Shown here piece after piece: positions 5,638 to 12,981 of a stretch of DNA of 13,800 bases. The stretch is taken from the NCBI GenBank assembly GCA_009928265.1, contig RFPR01000052.1, positions 1 through 13,800 on the forward strand, in the 5' to 3' direction. Position 1 is the first letter of the stretch. Each line of letters opens with the position of its first letter. The stretch is from Pseudomonadota bacterium. GTDB taxonomy: Bacteria; Verrucomicrobiota; Verrucomicrobiia; Chthoniobacterales; UBA6821. The notes below the pieces were generated by a model, which made no database searches, was not told the origin of the DNA, and saw only the letters and a program-made list of their open reading frames with translations. The translations under genes were made by a program, and so were the position numbers.

Positions 5638-6846
5638 ATGCCCTCGATTCTTTTCATCAACAGGGTCTATCCGCCGGACAGCGGGGCTACTGGGCGTGTG
5701 CTGGAGCAGGCTGCGGTAACATTAACAGGGGCCGGTTGGGGGGTGACCGTTTTGTCGACGGCAGGCGATCAGCCTGGCCCTAGCACCGTTGTGCGAGATG
5801 GAGTCAAAGTAATCAGGGCGGGAGGATTTTTTTCCAAATCGTCGCTGGGGGCGCGTGCCGCGGGGTATGCCCTGATGATTCCTTCCATGCTCCTGAAGGC
5901 CCTGATGCTTCCTCGTGCGGATGTCGTCGTTACCATGACCGATCCGCCGATGCTTGCGGTTATCGGACCTGTCCTCCGTCTGTTCAAGGGATCGAAACTC
6001 GTGCACTGGGCGCAGGATCTTTATCCCGAGGTGGCGGAGGAGGCAGGTGTGTTCAAACGAGGAGGCCTGTTAGCGGGCGTGATCCGTGCTTTCTCATCGG
6101 CCTCACTGAAGTCACATGATCTGGTTGTCTCGGTAGGCAGATGTATGTCCGAAAGACTCTCTCTCCGGGGGATCCCATCGGAGCGGATCAGGTTGATTCC
6201 CAATATCGGCATGGAGAGGGATATCGTTCCCTGCGTGAGCCGGGGGAATCCCTTCAGAATCCGTAACGGTATTGCTCCAGAAACTCTCCTTGTGATGTAT
6301 TCCGGCAATCTGGGTAGGGCCCATGAGTTTGAGACGGTGCTGGAGGCGGCCCGTCTGCTGAAGGATCAGGGTGAGCAGGGGATTCTCTTTCTGTTTGTGG
6401 GTGAGGGGCCTTCCCGATTGCTTGTCGAGCGGGAGGCCGCTGCAGCGGGATTATCGAATGTCCGGTTCCTGCCATCCCAGCCCGGAGCAGAGATCTCTGA
6501 GAGTCTCGGGGCGGCGGATCTTCATCTCGTGACGATGCGGCAGGGAATGTCCGGACTCGTGGTGCCGAGCAAGTTCTACGGGGTGCTGGCAGCGGAGCGG
6601 CCCTGCCTTTTCGTTGGGCCTTTGGACTCTGAGGTGGCCCGGGTGATCCGTGAGGTAGGCTGCGGAGAGACTATCGGTATCAGCGAGGGTGCCAAGTTGG
6701 CCTTGACCATCCAGGCTTACAGGGATGAGCCCCATCGTATCTTTGAGGATGGGAGGCGTGGCCTGCAGTGGTTGCAGCGTCAGTCTGATACTGGGAGCCA
6801 ATTCCTGCAGTGTCTGGAGAATCAAAACTGTCTCTCTAAGAAGTGA
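5638..6846 (+). CDS. WbuB-like GT4 glycosyltransferase
   Basis: A 402-aa GT-B glycosyltransferase. The N-terminus ILFINRVYPPDSGATGRVLEQ (4-24) is the glycine-rich acceptor loop of WbuB-type enzymes; HWAQDLYPE (123-131) and MYSGNLGRAHEF (220-231) are further hallmarks. Near the C-terminus the variant VPSKFYGVLAAERP (309-322) replaces the plain EX7E motif, as in other WbuB relatives. WbuB transfers N-acetyl-fucosamine in O-antigen synthesis; only a cytoplasmic sugar transfer to the lipid-linked chain can be inferred here. ATG 5638 is preceded by six Cs (5628-5633) and the upstream gene stops 13 bases before it, so it belongs to the same transcript. Confidence 0.9.
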   Translation: MPSILFINRVYPPDSGATGRVLEQAAVTLTGAGWGVTVLSTAGDQPGPSTVVRDGVKVIRAGGFFSKSSLGARAAGYALMIPSMLLKALMLPRADVVVTMTDPPMLAVIGPVLRLFKGSKLVHWAQDLYPEVAEEAGVFKRGGLLAGVIRAFSSASLKSHDLVVSVGRCMSERLSLRGIPSERIRLIPNIGMERDIVPCVSRGNPFRIRNGIAPETLLVMYSGNLGRAHEFETVLEAARLLKDQGEQGILFLFVGEGPSRLLVEREAAAAGLSNVRFLPSQPGAEISESLGAADLHLVTMRQGMSGLVVPSKFYGVLAAERPCLFVGPLDSEVARVIREVGCGETIGISEGAKLALTIQAYRDEPHRIFEDGRRGLQWLQRQSDTGSQFLQCLENQNCLSKK

Positions 6847-6910
6847 TTGCGAATTTTGCGTGCGATGGTTAGAGATTAAATCATTCCAGTGGTCGCCCCA
6901 CCTGACCGCC

Positions 6911-8386
6911 ATGTCCAGTTCCTCCTTTAATCTACCCTCTCAAGGAGCAGCCGATTCCCCTGGCAATCCAGCAGGATCCTCCTTCCAGTTACGCCGTAGA
7001 CGTCAGAAATTCAGTCAGATTCTCTTCACTCTGCTCCTGCCCTGCGGCGATGTGGCGCTGTGGATTGGCTGCTATTTTGGCCTCAGTAATGTCACAGGAT
7101 CCTACAACATCATCACGCCTGCCTCATATCTGATTCCTATGGCGATCATCATGGGAAGTCTCCTGATGATCGGCGGGTATCGTTCGAAAACCGATTTCAT
7201 CTCCCTGCGTTATGCCAGCGAGCATCTGATCGCCTGCCTCTTCGCTCTTTTTGCAGCGATGATTGCGGTTTATTTCTTTGTCTCCTTCGGTCCGCATGCC
7301 ACATCGAGTCGAGCCATCTTCATCGCCTCGGTGTTTCTTTTCGCTCCGGGTTCGCTACTGATCCGCCGTTGGATTTCCTTTTTCAATCAAGGCGATCCCT
7401 CCAATACAAAGCTTCTTATCATCGCTGATGAGAAGATCGGGCCTGTTTTTCACAAGGCCTATGAGGCGAGTGGACAGCGGCAAGCGGTTCGCTATGTCGC
7501 CGCTCAGAAGGAACTGCGCGGCAAACCGGTGGCCGGAGAGGGGACTCCAGCGCCATTTGTGGAGGCAGCCCATCTGCTACCTCATCTCAACCGCGAGAGT
7601 GCGGCTGATTATGAGGCGGTCGTGGTGGCGGCGGACCTATCAAAGATGGATCCAAAAATCCTCCATCGGTTGGGGGTCATTAATTTCGATGAGGTACCGG
7701 TTTACACGACGGAGACATTTTACGAGACCTACTGGAAAAGAATTCCGATCGACCTGATCGCGCCCTCTTGGCCACTGGAGTCAGAGTTCAATCTCGTTCA
7801 GCACTCGGTTTACGGATCAATCAAGCGCATGCTGGACGTGCTGACGGCCTTGCTCGTTCTCATTATCGCGGCCCCCTTCCTGGTGATTGTCGCTCTGGCC
7901 ATCCTGATTCTGGACGGAAGGCCGATTTTTTATTCCCAGCCTCGAACGGGGTTGCATCAGAAAATCTTCACCCTCTTCAAGTTCCGCACCATGAAGGTGG
8001 GGAGTGACAAGGGGGACGGCTACACCCGTGAGGGGGATGTCCGGATCACGGCGCTCGGTTCCTTCCTGCGCAAGACCCGGCTAGATGAGTTTCCCCAGCT
8101 CTGGAATGTCCTGCGCGGGGACATGAGCATGATCGGACCTCGCGCTGAGTGGACAAGGTTGGTAGAGGACTACGAACGGCAGATCCCCAACTACCACTTC
8201 CGCCATCTGGTGAGACCCGGTATCTCGGGATGGGCCCAAGTGAATTATCCCTATGGTGCCAATCTGGAGGATACCATGCAGAAGCTTTCCTATGACCTTT
8301 TCTATATCCGGAATTTTTCCCTGCGTTTGGACGCCGAGGTGCTGCTGAAGACTCTCCATGTGATGTCGTTTGGCAAGGGGAGGTAG
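6911..8386 (+). CDS. Polyprenyl glycosylphosphotransferase (PEP-CTERM/EpsB-type sugar transferase)
   Basis: A 491-aa initiating transferase. Four membrane segments (about 38-58, 70-90, 107-127, 133-152) precede a CoA-binding-like middle domain and a fifth hydrophobic segment (308-334). The catalytic bacterial sugar transferase domain follows, with KFRTM (357-361), the Asp392-Glu393 pair in RLDEFPQLWNVLRGDMSMIGPR, and the ending VNYPYGANLEDTMQKLSYDL (445-464), typical of the transferase group linked to exosortase loci. It attaches a sugar-1-phosphate to undecaprenyl phosphate and starts repeat-unit synthesis at the inner membrane. The frame runs back into the previous gene (to 6725), but that part overlaps conserved glycosyltransferase sequence, so ATG 6911 is chosen. 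Which sugar is loaded is not predictable. Confidence 0.92.
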   Translation: MSSSSFNLPSQGAADSPGNPAGSSFQLRRRRQKFSQILFTLLLPCGDVALWIGCYFGLSNVTGSYNIITPASYLIPMAIIMGSLLMIGGYRSKTDFISLRYASEHLIACLFALFAAMIAVYFFVSFGPHATSSRAIFIASVFLFAPGSLLIRRWISFFNQGDPSNTKLLIIADEKIGPVFHKAYEASGQRQAVRYVAAQKELRGKPVAGEGTPAPFVEAAHLLPHLNRESAADYEAVVVAADLSKMDPKILHRLGVINFDEVPVYTTETFYETYWKRIPIDLIAPSWPLESEFNLVQHSVYGSIKRMLDVLTALLVLIIAAPFLVIVALAILILDGRPIFYSQPRTGLHQKIFTLFKFRTMKVGSDKGDGYTREGDVRITALGSFLRKTRLDEFPQLWNVLRGDMSMIGPRAEWTRLVEDYERQIPNYHFRHLVRPGISGWAQVNYPYGANLEDTMQKLSYDLFYIRNFSLRLDAEVLLKTLHVMSFGKGR

Positions 8387-8406
8387 GGGTGGCTGAAGGG
8401 GTCGGT

Positions 8407-8437
8407 GGATTCAGGATTAGGAATTCAGGATTCAGGG
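8407..8437 (+). repeat. Degenerate GGATTCAGG repeats in an intergenic gap
   Basis: GATTCAGGA at 8408-8416 recurs as ATTCAGGATTCAGGG (8423-8437) with an ATTAGG unit between, all in the 145-base gap between the sugar transferase and the exosortase gene. It is a short slippage-type repeat like those at 124-156 and 361-384. No promoter or terminator is evident in the gap. Confidence 0.5.
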
Positions 8438-8549
8438 AAGCGTTATACCCCAGGAGTCCTTGCGTCACCGTGAGGAAAGTCTGCCCCGATGATCAGCAAT
8501 CAATCGGCCTCGTTCTTGATTCCTCCTCTTCTTGAACCGAGACTACGGT

Positions 8550-10118
8550 ATGTCCCTTGATCGTCCGCGGAAGAGTGTCTGGATTTTTCCGGCTGTATTG
8601 CTCGCGCTGACTTGGTTCGCTGTGATCCGCCTCCTGTGGGGGGACTGGAGGATCGATCCCCAATACGGCTACGGCATGGTGGTTCCCCTGTTGATGCTAG
8701 GCCTTCTTTTGAAGAGGATACCGGACAGTCCTGCCCCGCACTCTAGCCGTGTGATGTTCTTTGGAGCGGGGGGGGCTGTGATGATCGCGGCGAGTCTGAG
8801 TCTTGCGATCACGATCCCGCTGGCCGAAGCCAATCCCGATTGGCGTCCCATGGGACTTCTGGCTTCCCTGATGGCGGTGGCGATCAGTCTGTCCACGCTC
8901 TATCTCATGGGAGGTAGGTCTTGGCTCCGGCACTTTGCCTTTCCATTTTGCTTCTTCCTGATCGCGGTGCCTTGGCCGAGGAATTTCGAGCAATCGGTCA
9001 TGGGAGGGCTCATGTCGTGGAATGCCGCCGCCACCCTGGAGATCCTTCATTGGTTGGGCTACGAGGCTCTGCGACAGGGAAATCTCATCGTGATTCCCTC
9101 CGGCGTGCTGGGGGTGGAAGAGGCCTGCAGCGGCGTTCGTTCGCTCCAAAGCGGGATCATGGCCTCGCTCTTTTTCGGCGAAATCCTGCGGCTTGTGGGC
9201 TGGAATAGAGTGATACTGATCGGAGTCGCGATCGGTGCCGCGCTGGTGGGCAATATCATCCGCAGCTCTCTCCTTGCCGTGGTGGCTTCCCGTCAGGGTA
9301 TTGCAGCGGTGGCTGCATGGCATGATCCGGCTGGGATCCTGGTCCTGCTCGTGACATTCGGTGCGGTGGTGCTCTTCGCATATCGCTGGAAGGGTGTGGT
9401 CGTTTCATCCGGTTCCCGTGGCGGAATGGCTACCTATGCTCAACCAGGGCGGGGATGTGTTGCCATTTTCCTCATAGCCTCCTGTCTTTTGATCACCGCG
9501 TCGCTCGGCTCGGAAATCTGGTACCGTCTGCACGAATCGTCGTCCTCCGGTCTGCGTCAATGGTTCCTGCACCCCCTCGGCAAGGAGCGCGGAGCATCCC
9601 GGGTGGTGATTCCCCCGCAGACACTGAAGATGCTTTTTTATCCCGAGGGTTTTTCCGAACGATGGCTCATCGGCGACAATGCGGGCGGCCAGACTTTCTA
9701 CTTCCGCTGGCCGGCGGGAAGGACATCCCAGCAGGCCGTCACGATGCATCGTCCCGAGGTCTGCCTCTCCAGTATCGGGATGAAGCTGATCAGGCCCCTG
9801 CCATCCCGTGATTATTCCTCCGAGGGAATCACGATCCCGTTCCGGTCCTGGCTTTTCGAGCAGAGGGGAGTCCCCGTTTATGTTTTTCAGGCCCTGATCG
9901 AGGAGGGTAGGGCTGGGAGCGGGATGACAAGCCAGCTTGACGATTCTCTGCGAGGGCGACTGCGTTCCGTTCTGGAGGGCAGAAGAAACAGGGGCCAGAG
10001 AATGATCGAGGTGGCCTGCTGGAACCTTCCTGACGCTCAATCCGCAGGGGAAGCTCTCGATCGTTACCTGCAGGGAGCATTGACCGTGGAGATGATCGCG
10101 GCTCCGATGAAGCGCTGA
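8550..10118 (+). CDS. Exosortase fused to a C-terminal EpsI domain
   Basis: From ATG 8550 the product has 522 residues. The first about 280 are a multi-pass membrane exosortase domain with the transpeptidase-like triad Cys193 (EEACSGVRS), Arg238 (GNIIRSS) and His258 (AWHDPAG). A further hydrophobic segment (about 302-318) leads to a periplasmic domain ending near residue 520, with HRPEVC (His400-Cys405), the hallmark of the EpsI family. Exosortases cleave proteins carrying PEP-CTERM-like tails and are thought to attach them to a surface anchor; EpsI is a partner of unknown chemistry, often fused. The subtype cannot be fixed by eye. The frame is open to TTG 8532 (6 more residues); ATG is preferred because neither start has a Shine-Dalgarno. 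The next gene starts 22 bases after the stop. Confidence 0.92.
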   Translation: MSLDRPRKSVWIFPAVLLALTWFAVIRLLWGDWRIDPQYGYGMVVPLLMLGLLLKRIPDSPAPHSSRVMFFGAGGAVMIAASLSLAITIPLAEANPDWRPMGLLASLMAVAISLSTLYLMGGRSWLRHFAFPFCFFLIAVPWPRNFEQSVMGGLMSWNAAATLEILHWLGYEALRQGNLIVIPSGVLGVEEACSGVRSLQSGIMASLFFGEILRLVGWNRVILIGVAIGAALVGNIIRSSLLAVVASRQGIAAVAAWHDPAGILVLLVTFGAVVLFAYRWKGVVVSSGSRGGMATYAQPGRGCVAIFLIASCLLITASLGSEIWYRLHESSSSGLRQWFLHPLGKERGASRVVIPPQTLKMLFYPEGFSERWLIGDNAGGQTFYFRWPAGRTSQQAVTMHRPEVCLSSIGMKLIRPLPSRDYSSEGITIPFRSWLFEQRGVPVYVFQALIEEGRAGSGMTSQLDDSLRGRLRSVLEGRRNRGQRMIEVACWNLPDAQSAGEALDRYLQGALTVEMIAAPMKR

Positions 10119-10140
10119 TCAATCCCTCATCCCCAATGTC

Positions 10141-11979
10141 ATGACCAACCCGAGTCCGGAAAGTCCGTTCCATCAGAATGGCGAGGAGCTACCCGATTAC
10201 TCGGAGGAGTCGCTGCGGCCACCAGTCCAAGATTCGTGGTTCAAGGATCAGCGTAAGAGAAAGACAATGCTGCGTCTGGCTCTGGCGCTGCTCGTCCTGC
10301 TGTGTCTTGTCCCCCTGTACCGTGGCATCAAGGAGTGGAGGGCCTCCTCCCTGATGGCGAAGTCCGGCGAGGCCTTCGCAATTGGTGATTCCGAGAGGGG
10401 GGTCTCCCTGCTGAAGCAGGCCCTGGCCCTGGCGCCTGGTAGCCTGCGCATCCAACATGCCGTGGAACTCTACAATGCCCGTGCCGGAGACACAGCATCT
10501 CTCGAGAAACTGATCGCAAGAATGAAGTCGGGAGGCTCCGATGATCAGGAGTTGATGGGAATCGCCGAAATCTCAGCCATGAAGGATCGCCGAGATGTGG
10601 CGCGAGAGGCGCTGGGGTTGCTTTCCCTCAAGTCTGGAAAAAAGGGATTTCTGAGACGCTCATTGCTGGAGGCCTCCCTGACAGCGAGGGAACGCAGTTT
10701 TCCGGAGGCAGCCGATTTCTGTATCCGTCGTGCGGGCGAGGCCCCCTCACGGGAAGATGCCGGGTATCTACGGACCCAGGCCGCTCTTGATCTTCTCTCG
10801 TTGAGGGATACTCCGGATACTCCGCGTATCCTAGATCTGCTGCACGGCGTGATTTCCGAAAAGAACGCTGCTTCGATCGCTGCCTGGAGGATCATGGCCC
10901 AGCTCCTGCTTGCCCCACCGCAGGGAATCTCCATTCCGAATGCCAGTGACGAGGCCATGAGCTTGTCCCGGGTCTTCAAATCGTTGCCCGGGGTAAAACC
11001 GTCAGATGAGCTGATGGCTGCCGATCTGGCGATCAAGGGTGATCCCTCAACAAAGGAAGCGGTCGTGGCCAGACTGGTCAAGGCACGGCGGCTGGCACCC
11101 AGGGATGCCCAACTCGATCTGGCCCGCTGGCTGAATGGCAGGGGATGCCAGAAGGAAGTGATCGCGATGGCGGGAACCGACCGGCCGGCCAACGACACGG
11201 ACTGGTTGCTGGTTGTATTGGATGCCAAGAGCACCCTAGGCGATTTGAAGGACATCCCCCGCATGCTGGCGACTCCTGCAGGGTCCGGCATTCAGGATGC
11301 GGTGAGGCATCTCTATCTTGCCAGGATTGCCATGATGAACGGCGACGATAGCATCGCCGAGCAGGAGTGGAGGAATGTCGGGGCCTCGCTGCATCTCGAG
11401 AAACCCGCGACGCTGGCCTATATCGCGGGATATGAGGAGCAGATCGGGGCTTACGAACGTGCCGCCCGGACCTACCGTGAAATGGCTGATAGGGAGGAGA
11501 CCAAGGTGAATGGGTTGGTGGGGCTGATTCGGTGCCAACCCCGCGATGCCTCGGCAAAAAAACTGATTCCTTTCTATGAGGAACTTGAGGTCGCCCTGCC
11601 TGAGAATCAGGATGTCGCCTGTGATCTGACCTATCTTCGATTGCTTGCAAAGGATGATGTGGTATCGGCGGCAGCAAAGGCGGAGAAGTTGTTCCTAGCG
11701 CAACCTAACGCCCTGACCCGCCTGAGTGCAGCTGCACTAGGACGTCTCAGGACCGGTGATACAGCCGGTGCTTTGGAGATTTATCGGGACAAGGAGATCA
11801 ATTGGAACGGGTCTGCGGCACCTTGGCGGGCCATCCGTTGCGCGGTGCTTGAGGCGAACGGGATGAGTGACGAGGCCCTCTGGGCAAGCATTACCCCGGC
11901 ATTACTGCGGCCTGAGGAGAAATCGTTGATTTCTTCAGGTGCAAATTCTGGCCATGGGGGCAAAGATTCCAAAAAATAA
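10141..11979 (+). CDS. Membrane-anchored TPR-repeat protein of the exosortase cluster
   Basis: A 612-aa protein: an acidic cytoplasmic N-terminus (1-35), a basic patch (RKRK, 38-41), one membrane helix (about 43-60) and then a long helical part outside the membrane. TPR-like helix pairs are clearest at 71-100 (AFAIGDSERGVSLLKQALALAPG) and in the second half (e.g. EQIGAYERAARTYREM). The N-in topology follows from the positive charges before the helix. No enzyme motif is seen. TPR proteins are frequent in exosortase/exopolysaccharide loci, where they may scaffold export or anchor complexes; here that is context only. The C-terminus (GHGGKDSKK) is not a PEP-CTERM tail. The gene follows the exosortase by 22 bases with CCCC before its ATG, and ends in a hairpin at 11976-12022. 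Confidence 0.82.
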   Translation: MTNPSPESPFHQNGEELPDYSEESLRPPVQDSWFKDQRKRKTMLRLALALLVLLCLVPLYRGIKEWRASSLMAKSGEAFAIGDSERGVSLLKQALALAPGSLRIQHAVELYNARAGDTASLEKLIARMKSGGSDDQELMGIAEISAMKDRRDVAREALGLLSLKSGKKGFLRRSLLEASLTARERSFPEAADFCIRRAGEAPSREDAGYLRTQAALDLLSLRDTPDTPRILDLLHGVISEKNAASIAAWRIMAQLLLAPPQGISIPNASDEAMSLSRVFKSLPGVKPSDELMAADLAIKGDPSTKEAVVARLVKARRLAPRDAQLDLARWLNGRGCQKEVIAMAGTDRPANDTDWLLVVLDAKSTLGDLKDIPRMLATPAGSGIQDAVRHLYLARIAMMNGDDSIAEQEWRNVGASLHLEKPATLAYIAGYEEQIGAYERAARTYREMADREETKVNGLVGLIRCQPRDASAKKLIPFYEELEVALPENQDVACDLTYLRLLAKDDVVSAAAKAEKLFLAQPNALTRLSAAALGRLRTGDTAGALEIYRDKEINWNGSAAPWRAIRCAVLEANGMSDEALWASITPALLRPEEKSLISSGANSGHGGKDSKK

Positions 11980-12022
11980 CGCAGGATCCAGAACACCCCC
12001 CGATGTCTGATTCCTGCGTTAT
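11976..12022. terminator. 11-bp hairpin at the end of the exosortase operon
   Basis: ATAACGCAGGA (11976-11986) and TCCTGCGTTAT (12012-12022) are perfectly complementary around a 25-base loop. The stop codon TAA (11977-11979) of the TPR gene lies inside the left arm. No T-tract follows on the plus strand, but on the minus strand the stem is followed directly by six Ts (opposite 11970-11975), so as an intrinsic terminator it fits minus-strand transcription better. It may block antisense read-through from comM, or end the operon in a factor-dependent way. Confidence 0.45.
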
Positions 12023-12126
12023 GTCTCCGAAGAGATATTTAGAATCTGCATGAACTTACATGTTAACGCAACGGAATCTTTGTGACGATTTTGACGAAAT
12101 GCCGGGAGGGAGTCATTCTCCCCTTC

Positions 12127-12969
12127 ATGAGTTGCCCGAATTTCGAACTGGTGACCCTGCGTGGGGGAGGGAAGAGTATTCGCTCGGTAGCCCACGGGGA
12201 GACAATGCATATTGGCACCGATCCGGTTACGGAAGCCTCCGAACTGCACATTCGTCAGCAAAAGATCGCTGAGCGTGGCACCTTATGGAATGGCCCTGGT
12301 CCCTTCGCTATCTGGGATGTCGGACTCGGCCCGGCGGCCAATGCAGTAGCCTGTATCACGGCACTACAAGGAGCTGGAGTTGAGGCTGAGATTCACAGCT
12401 TCGAAATCGATACCGAGGTTCTGGAGTTTGCCCTGCGGCATTCCCGGGAACTCGGTTATCTCGCCGGATGGGAGTCAGCTGTGGAGCGCCTGCTTGCGGA
12501 GGGGCACTCGGAACCGCTTCCCGGAGTGAGCTGGATCCTGCACCGGGGTGATTTCTCGCTGATGGCACCGGCGGTCACGCCACCCTCGGCCATTCTGTTT
12601 GATCCCTATTCACCAGCCCGTAATCCGGAGATGTGGAATTTTGGGACTTTTCAAATGCTACGGGCAAGTGCGAGGGAGGAGATACCCTGCGTGCTCACCA
12701 ACTACACCCGCTCTACCTCGGCAAGGGTGACTATGTTGATGGCTGGTTGGTTTGTAGGCAGGGGGGTGCCCACCGGGGAGAAGGAGGAAACGACAGTCGC
12801 GGCAAACCGCCTGGATCTTCTGGAGGATCCTCTCGATGCGGCTTGGCTCTCCCGAGTCCTTTCATCTACCAATTCCGCACCTCTCCGTGGCCGACTTTAT
12901 GGAAGGGACCCCATCTCTGCGGAGGATTACGCCTTGTTGGCCGCGCTTCCCCAATTTGAGGGGGCTTGA
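12127..12969 (+). CDS. MnmD/MnmC-like SAM-dependent methyltransferase
   Basis: A 280-aa protein resembling the methyltransferase half of MnmC (MnmD-type). Visible family blocks are GETMHIGTDPVTEASELHI (24-42), the SAM-binding loop WDVGLGPAANA (63-73), the acidic strand end SFEIDTEVLEFA (91-102), and FDPYSPARNPEMW (158-170), matching the MnmC DGFAPAKNPDMW motif. LTNYTRSTSARVTMLMAGWFVGRG (190-213) completes the fold. The known family methylates the aminomethyl group of modified U34 in tRNA; substrate identity here is inferred and the loop AVACI after the glycine motif is less typical. The frame is open to GTG 12082, but ATG 12127 is preferred: CCCC lies 3 bases upstream, as in neighbouring genes, and homology starts after it. 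No FAD oxidase half is fused. Confidence 0.8.
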   Translation: MSCPNFELVTLRGGGKSIRSVAHGETMHIGTDPVTEASELHIRQQKIAERGTLWNGPGPFAIWDVGLGPAANAVACITALQGAGVEAEIHSFEIDTEVLEFALRHSRELGYLAGWESAVERLLAEGHSEPLPGVSWILHRGDFSLMAPAVTPPSAILFDPYSPARNPEMWNFGTFQMLRASAREEIPCVLTNYTRSTSARVTMLMAGWFVGRGVPTGEKEETTVAANRLDLLEDPLDAAWLSRVLSSTNSAPLRGRLYGRDPISAEDYALLAALPQFEGA

Positions 12970-12981
12970 GGGTTCAACCCC
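12961..12981. terminator. Hairpin shared by two convergent stop codons
   Basis: GGGG-C-TTGA (12961-12969) pairs with TCAA-CCCC (12974-12981), eight base pairs with one bulged C and a 4-base loop. The TGA of the methyltransferase (12967-12969) lies in the left arm and the comM stop (TCA on the plus strand, 12974-12976) in the right arm. No T-tract follows on either strand, so bidirectional termination is plausible but not shown. Confidence 0.35.

Noticed and set aside
6725..6910. Upstream extension of the sugar transferase
   Set aside because: Most of it overlaps the 3' end of the WbuB-like gene in another frame, and ATG 6911 gives the usual short N-terminus before the first membrane segment.
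10545..11291. 248-codon open frame on the minus strand
   Set aside because: It is antisense to the TPR gene, and its Ser/Arg/Ala-rich composition is typical of a shadow frame in GC-rich DNA.
12040..12045. TAGAAT as -10 box for the methyltransferase gene
   Set aside because: No acceptable -35 box lies 16-18 bases upstream, so I do not call a promoter.
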